A stretch of 45,489 nt of DNA from JBOGWP01 sp050693875 (GTDB lineage Bacteria > Actinomycetota > CADDZG01 > JAHWKV01 > JBOGWP01), in contig JBOGWP010000091.1 in NCBI GenBank assembly GCA_050693875.1, positions 1 through 45,489 on the forward strand, given 5' to 3'. The notes beneath the pieces are model-generated. The model was not told the DNA's origin. It ran no database searches and saw nothing but the letters and a program-made list of their open reading frames with translations. Positions 44,149 through 45,489 of the stretch are shown here, piece after piece. Each line of letters starts with the position of its first letter. Positions within the stretch are counted from its first letter, which is position 1. Position numbers and translations under genes: made by a program.

Positions 44149-45351
44149 ATGACTGAGCTGGCATCATCGGACAAGGGTGCGCGATTACCCAGCGGGAGGA
44201 TCCCTCTGACTGCAACGCTGCCGGCGGTGGATTGGTCGGGCGACGTCAGCGCCGCGAGCTGGATCGTCGATCGGCTGCACCCCTTCGCCCTCGACGTCGG
44301 ATCGCTGGTGCCGGAAGGCTTTCCCGCGTACGCCCGACTGCTCCATCCGGCATGGGAAAGGGAAGGGAGCCGGCGGGTGAAGGTGCGATGGGCACAGATG
44401 GCCGGCGAGGCAGACATTCGCCTGCTCCCGGATACCCAGTTCGAGGACCTCGGGCGCAGCTCGCCCCCGCGCCCCATCGCGTCACCCAGTGTCGGCACCC
44501 TGGAGTGCGACGAGCTGGATGCGCTCGTTCAAATCCTTGCTTCCCACACCGGCCGACCGCAGTCGTGCTGGTTCGCCCTATGGGACGGCTACGGCTGGCT
44601 CCAGGGCGGGCCTGCCGTTGCCGACCTGCTCCGTCGCGGTCGCGTGGGACTGCGGCTTCGTCAGGCTCGCCGGCCTGCCGTTGCCGACCTGCTCCGTCGC
44701 GGTCGCGTGGGACTCCGGCTTCGTCAGGCTCGCCGGCCTGCCGCGGGGCCGAGACTGCCGGCGTCCCGCGTCCGGATCCCCGGCCGGTCGCTCCTTCTTT
44801 ACGGAGGCTCGATGCACTCGGCGGCCGCCTTCTGCCGACCCCCGACCTGGCAGAGCCCCAACCTGTGGTGGCCGGAGGAACGGGCCTGGTGCGTCGCGTC
44901 GGAGATCGACCTCTGCTCGACGTACGTCGGCGGCCCGGAGGCCGCCATCGACGACATTTTGCACGATGGGCGCCTCGAGGCGCTGGCGGTGGGACCCGCC
45001 GACCGGATCGGTTGGCTGACGGGGAGAGCTTGTTCGTCTGGCGGCGCGATCCTGGCACGCCCTGCCCCTGAGCAGGAAGGGCTACCTTCGCTTGTGCCCG
45101 CCCGCCGCGAACGCGTTGAACGTCGAATCCGCACACCCACGAAACTCCCAGGAGCCGGACCGTGCGCGACCGAGACCATGCCTGCCGGCACGCCGGCCGA
45201 GTCCGGACGCTTGCTCCGCTGGGTTCTCGACAACCTTTCTGCTGCCTGCGGACCCCTTCACTTTCCGCAACAGACCCCCCCTAGGAGCCTGGTGCTTTTC
45301 AATAGGTGCTCGCGATCGGCTTTTCCATCCGGGAGAATGACACTCAGGTAA
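44149..45351 (+). CDS. Hypothetical protein with an internal 21-residue duplication
   Basis: The ATG at 44149 opens MTELASSDKGARLPSG, then ATLPAVDWSGDVSAASWIVD, RLHPFALDVGSLVPEGFPAY and QSCWFALWDGYGWLQ. This looks like a Trp-rich actinobacterial protein of unknown function. A 63-bp tandem duplication then encodes PAVADLLRRGRVGLRLRQAR twice. Family-like sequence returns with GRSLLLYGGSMHSAAAF and ERAWCVASEIDLCSTYVGGP, up to PADRIGWLT at ~45025. Beyond that the frame to 45351 looks non-coding. A one-base shift near 45025 would give TDGESLFVWRRDPGTPCP and a stop at 45071, a more natural end. The function is unknown. Confidence 0.5.
   Translation: MTELASSDKGARLPSGRIPLTATLPAVDWSGDVSAASWIVDRLHPFALDVGSLVPEGFPAYARLLHPAWEREGSRRVKVRWAQMAGEADIRLLPDTQFEDLGRSSPPRPIASPSVGTLECDELDALVQILASHTGRPQSCWFALWDGYGWLQGGPAVADLLRRGRVGLRLRQARRPAVADLLRRGRVGLRLRQARRPAAGPRLPASRVRIPGRSLLLYGGSMHSAAAFCRPPTWQSPNLWWPEERAWCVASEIDLCSTYVGGPEAAIDDILHDGRLEALAVGPADRIGWLTGRACSSGGAILARPAPEQEGLPSLVPARRERVERRIRTPTKLPGAGPCATETMPAGTPAESGRLLRWVLDNLSAACGPLHFPQQTPPRSLVLFNRCSRSAFPSGRMTLR
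44611..44736 (+). repeat. 63-bp tandem direct duplication
   Basis: Two copies starting CCTGCCGTTGCCGACC at 44611 and 44674, differing at one base (CTGCGG versus CTCCGG). The first bases of a third unit (CCTGCCG) follow at 44737. The period is a multiple of three, so it adds 21 codons in frame to the surrounding gene. Confidence 0.9.
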
Positions 45352-45375
45352 TTCACTTCCCACGGAGGAGCGCCG
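45072..45375. other. Stretch without a convincing gene
   Basis: About 300 bp that are open in one frame but show no family-like protein. The last part becomes relatively AT-rich (about 45290-45360), which fits a promoter for the next gene, but I cannot pick out clear -35 and -10 boxes. Confidence 0.4.
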
Positions 45376-45489
45376 ATGACCCTGGGCACCGCGGAGCGCC
45401 AGCTCGACATCCTCGATCGGAACCGCTGGTTCTGCGAGAAGTTGGTTGGTGAAGCCTCCATCTACTCCCTGCTGCAACGCGAGCGCGAT
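45376..45489 (+). CDS. Start of an unidentified protein gene (runs off the window)
   Basis: ATG at 45376 with GGAGGAG 5 bp upstream. The 38 visible codons read MTLGTAERQLDILDRNRWFC and EKLVGEASIYSLLQRERD. The good ribosome-binding site and helix-like charged sequence support a real gene. Too little is present to name a family. Confidence 0.6.
   Translation, partial: MTLGTAERQLDILDRNRWFCEKLVGEASIYSLLQRERD

Overview
The window is a 45.5 kb stretch of very GC-rich bacterial DNA with dense genes, GTG/TTG as well as ATG starts, and several -10 boxes only 6-9 nt before a start codon (likely leaderless mRNAs). The housekeeping run mtaB-phoH-ybeY-corC-era-recO, the TPR/class III cyclase protein and the overall style point to an uncultivated, probably at least partly anaerobic member of the Actinomycetota. 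This placement is an inference. TGA is the normal stop of many genes here, so the code is standard.

Layout. 1-6.6 kb: 5' end of a prmC-like gene, an inositol monophosphatase, YjbQ, a membrane protein, a DUF488 protein, an M1 aminopeptidase and a Kelch lipoprotein. 6.7-11.0 kb: a complete sugar-type ABC importer on the minus strand. 11.2-13.7 kb: a broken secreted-protein gene, a TetR-type operator and a DrrAB-like exporter. 13.8-15.8 kb: a TPR/cyclase protein. 16.0-30.3 kb: a metal-centre maturation island. 30.8-31.6 kb: recO. 31.8-33.0 kb: a frameshifted secreted propeller. 33.2-38.5 kb: a five-gene ATP-grasp/alpha-E/transglutaminase operon. 38.5-44.0 kb: CSD-like protein, era, corC, ybeY, phoH and mtaB. 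44.1-45.5 kb: a hypothetical gene and the start of another.

The island is the main discovery. It holds hypF, two hypC-type genes, hypD and hypE, two decayed Nik/Dpp-type permease genes, a MerR metal sensor with a textbook 19-bp-spacer promoter, a 59-residue protein with eight cysteines, and five paralogous CooC/MinD-type P-loop ATPases. hypA, hypB, a hydrogenase and a CO dehydrogenase are all missing from the window. Two of the ATPases carry a single in-frame TGA exactly at the CooC cysteine (CxC-type) metal site. Each TGA is followed by a hairpin whose position and loop fit a bacterial SECIS. I read them as selenocysteine-containing nickel-insertion ATPases, which I do not know to have been described. 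The island lies between two inverted copies of a ~280-bp CTAG-bounded repeat.

Caution: at least six genes, one of them the normally conserved mtaB, have one or more single-base frameshifts. Assembly indels are therefore plausible. They do not explain the TGAs, because the frame is unchanged on both sides of each.
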